Source: Trachelipus rathkii
Lineage: Eukaryota; Arthropoda; Malacostraca; Isopoda; Trachelipodidae
Assembly: GCA_015478945.1 (NCBI GenBank)
Contig: JABUQX010021258.1
Coordinates: forward strand, 1 to 10,000
Direction of reading: 5' to 3'
DNA: 10,000 bases
A program made the position numbers and the translations under genes. Of the stretch, positions 7,116-10,000 are shown one piece after another. The notes beneath the pieces are model-generated. The model saw only the letters and a program-made list of their open reading frames with translations. It had not been told where the DNA came from and did not search any database. The first letter of the stretch is position 1; every line of letters starts with the position of its first letter.

Positions 7116-7342
7116 TCTACCACTTTCTTTCCCCAGAGTGGAGTTAAGGTGCGTCACATGCTCTGGAAACAGAAAAGTAGTAAAAGAATATAACGCAAGT
7201 CGAAAAGGAAACCCAGCCTTTTACCCTTAAGTGAGAACCCGTCGCAGTCAGAAAAATCCATCCTAGAGCTTCAAAGGACTGCTACGGACCCTCACTGTGG
7301 CATCTCGTCAATGTAGGGTTCGTCCCTTGGTCCAGGTGAGCC
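7116..7342 (-). other. 3' untranslated region of the RTE-like LINE
   Basis: About 230 bp of moderate-GC sequence between the degenerate ORF stop (TGA, 7343-7345) and the (TTA)n tail. There is no coding potential on the LINE strand. The composition matches the LINE ORF and not the surrounding AT-rich DNA, which supports treating it as part of the element. Confidence 0.6.
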
Positions 7343-9684
7343 TCAATCATACCCCCTCACAAATTCCCGCCATTGACTCCTATTATCCATCTTTCTTCTC
7401 GCCTCTGCCAAACTCACATCCCTCTCCTAAAGGCATTCCTTTACTGACTGAATACACTCTTTTTTCGGTCTCCCAGCCGGTCGATTCCCAGCACACTCAT
7501 GGCTATATATCCGTTTAACCAACCGACAATCATCCATCCTTTCCACATGACCAAACCATCTCAAATGTACTTTCATTTATTCTCTCATTTACTCATTTCA
7601 TCACAAAACACAACTCCTTAATGAGCTCATTCCTCATTTTATCAATTCTTCTCATACCTAACACACGCCCCTAAGATTGTCCATCTGAACACATTGCACT
7701 TTAGATCTATACCTCTTATTCCAGACCATAGTTTCACTACTATTCATTAACACAGATAACAACATACCCTCATGTAAGACCCTAGCCACTCAAGACTTAG
7801 TGCCTTTACATCCACCAACGATTTAATTGCACCAGGCACCTTTCTATCATTCACAACTTTCCTACTACACTCTGCATCATCCGTTCCCTATTCATCCAAC
7901 ATATATCCTAAATATTTAAACTCAGATACTTGTTCCAGTTGTTTACCATCCAACATTGCTTCACACCGAGGAATGTTATCACTCACAACCATAACCTTAC
8001 TCTTATCAACGTTTGCTTTCAAAGCCCTCCTTTTACACAACCTGCCAAATTCCTCTACCAATTGTGTCAAACTCTCTTCAGATTTGAAGCACAAAACCAA
8101 ATCATTCGCGTATAATAGGTAGGGAACCCTCCACCCTCTTCCATTCTTCATTACTCTCACGCCTTTCCGCACCACCTCCACCTCTAATTCTTTCATAACC
8201 CCATCCATATACAAATTGGATAACCAATGCGACATAACACATCCCTGCCTCACTCCGCTATTAATATTAAACCAATCACTTTCAACTCCATTTATTCTTA
8301 TACACGCTTCACTATTGTCATACATAACTTTTGATTCCAGTCAGAAGCTTACCACCAACACCATATATCACTAACACATGCCACAGAGCTTCCCTATTAA
8401 TCCTATCATACGCCTGTTGCAAACCCATAAAAAGTAAATACAATTTCTTCTTCTTCATTCTCATTTTCTCAATCATTTGTTTCAATGTAAAGATTTGATC
8501 CGCACATCTTCTACCACTTCCGAACGCACCTTGTTCTTCACCAATCAGTACCTCAGTCACTCGAAGCACTCTTTCGACCAAAATACCAGCAAATATCTTC
8601 CCCACAACACTCAATAAACTAATTCCCATATAATTGTTACAGTTACTCTTATCCCCCTTACCCTTATATAAGGTTACTATTACTGCTCTCCCCCAATCCC
8701 TCGGAACTATAGCCTCCTTAAACGCATTGTTACACAACTTCCAAATCCACTCAATCACCATTTCGCCTCCGTCCTTGATCATTTCACCAGTAATTTCATT
8801 TTAACCTGCAGATTTACAATTCTTCAACTTTCTCACTTTACCCATATCCTCTTCCTTACTAATGACCTCATCCCAAAATACCTATTCCTTCTTGCACCAT
8901 CAAACCCACACACATTCACTATCACCTCTTCATTACTGTTAATATTGTGCAGATTTTCGAAGTGTTCTTTCCACACTCCCCTCACATCCATTTCATCAGT
9001 TAACAAAAGCACAATCCCTATTCATTACCCTAAGCAGATTTCCCTTATTATCATTCTTGACCTTTCGCGCTTCCTTCCAGAAGAGCTTCCTAATTCCCTT
9101 GTAAGTCCCTTCACTCCTTCCAAAAACGTTCATTTAACTTTTTTCTTTTCCTCCTACATATGCATCTTTTAGTATTCCTTTTTTCCTCCTTATGCAACTC
9201 TAAACATCTTTCTTTTGAGACCTCATCATTGGCTTTTAGTTCATTTAACCACGCTTCTTTTTAACTTTTTACCGCTTGCATCACCTCTTCATTTCACTAC
9301 TCTCTGTTAACATTCTTAGTTCCTAATTTAGAACATCCACATACTTCTTTTGCACTACTAACAACCGATTCCTTCATTTGCCCAGATTTGTTCAGTTCAA
9401 CTTGTTTCACTTTCAAGCTAATTTATTTGGCAAGGGCTCTTAAATAATTATCCTTATTACCTTGTTCACTTAACTTCTCACTCTTAATTCTACCCATTCC
9501 ATTCTTATCACCTTCCTCTCCATCCAAGCCCCAACTAACTTAATTTTACATAAAATAACATAATGATCCGATAATAAAATTCCTAACTCCCTCACTGTAT
9601 TAACATACAACACATACTTCAACATCTCCTTCACCAACACAAAATCAATCATACTTTTCACTTCGACACTAACTCACACAAACG
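7343..9684 (-). pseudogene. RTE-like non-LTR retrotransposon ORF: end of endonuclease, reverse transcriptase, C-terminal domain
   Basis: This is a decayed 5'-truncated LINE. In minus-strand order: the end of the AP endonuclease, KSMIDFVLV and SDHYVILCKIKLVGAW (within 9661-9470); the linker with VWKEHFENLHNI (8976-8941); an in-frame TAA at 8801-8803; then reverse transcriptase over 8782-8318 with LYKGKGDKSNCNNYMGISLL (about 8668-8609) and FMGLQQAYDRINR. One extra base at about 8326 shifts into the frame 8325-7888, with SGVRQGCVMS (about 8259-8230) and LLYANDLVLC (Y72 at about 8112). Catalytic motif A has Gly where Asp is expected (FMGLQQAYD) and the YADD box reads YAND, so polymerase activity is lost. 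After a TAG at 7888 homology continues through SETMVWNKRYRSKVQ and MRRIDKMRNELIKELC to RWFGHVERMDDCRLVKRI (7561-7508), RPAGRPKKE and QWREFVRGYD, ending at TGA 7343. There are several stops and frameshifts. The RTE-like assignment rests on these motifs and the simple-repeat tail. Confidence 0.88.

Positions 9685-10000
<316 letters not shown>

Noticed and set aside
7297..9172. Plus-strand open frames at 7297-7518, 7930-8115 and 8945-9172
   Set aside because: All are antisense to readable LINE protein homology on the minus strand.

Overview
This window looks like repeat-dominated nuclear DNA from an animal. Nothing suggests a bacterium, phage or organelle: there are no operons, no ribosome-binding sites and no long intact genes. 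What can be recognised is decayed eukaryotic transposable elements embedded in long (AT)n microsatellites. The LINE in the right third resembles, from memory, RTE-like families common in arthropods and especially decapod crustaceans. Those genomes are also rich in AT microsatellites. The host assignment is inference only, and no intact host gene is visible.

Layout, left to right. Positions 23-118 are a G/C-rich stretch resembling the end of a hAT DNA transposon. An (AT)n tract follows (132-385). Next comes a 1.28 kb Penelope-like element (PLE) folded into an inverted repeat (405-1687): two 451-bp arms, four mismatches, facing outward around a 381-bp spacer. It keeps only the C-terminal GIY-YIG endonuclease part of the PLE protein. 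After another (AT)n tract (1748-1895) lies a 329-bp foldback element with 80-bp terminal inverted repeats and a tRNA-like core (1897-2225). A diverged relative in the opposite orientation is directly beside it (about 2239-2445). A further (AT)n tract runs 2459-2726.

Positions 2733-4560 are a badly broken hAT transposase (DUF4371/zinc-finger-MYM type) on the + strand. It lacks its N-terminal zinc finger, but the catalytic-core and C-terminal dimerisation motifs can still be read in shifting frames. Its right terminal inverted repeat probably ends at 4974. The left end near position 23 may belong to the same element, with everything between being later insertions and microsatellite expansion.

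Positions 4975-7030 are AT-rich DNA with no convincing gene, apart from a faint BED-finger-like fragment near 5640. Positions 7030-9684 hold a 5'-truncated RTE-like non-LTR retrotransposon on the minus strand: the end of the endonuclease, a dead reverse transcriptase, a C-terminal domain, a 3' UTR and a (TTA)n tail. It breaks off at another (AT)n tract (9685-9814), and the last 186 bases are unassigned.

The elements do not work together as a pathway. The picture is repeated nesting: mobile elements landed in, or were broken by, AT-rich microsatellites. The most unusual items are the near-perfect PLE hairpin with degenerate hammerhead-like motifs in both arms, and the foldback element with a tRNA-like core.
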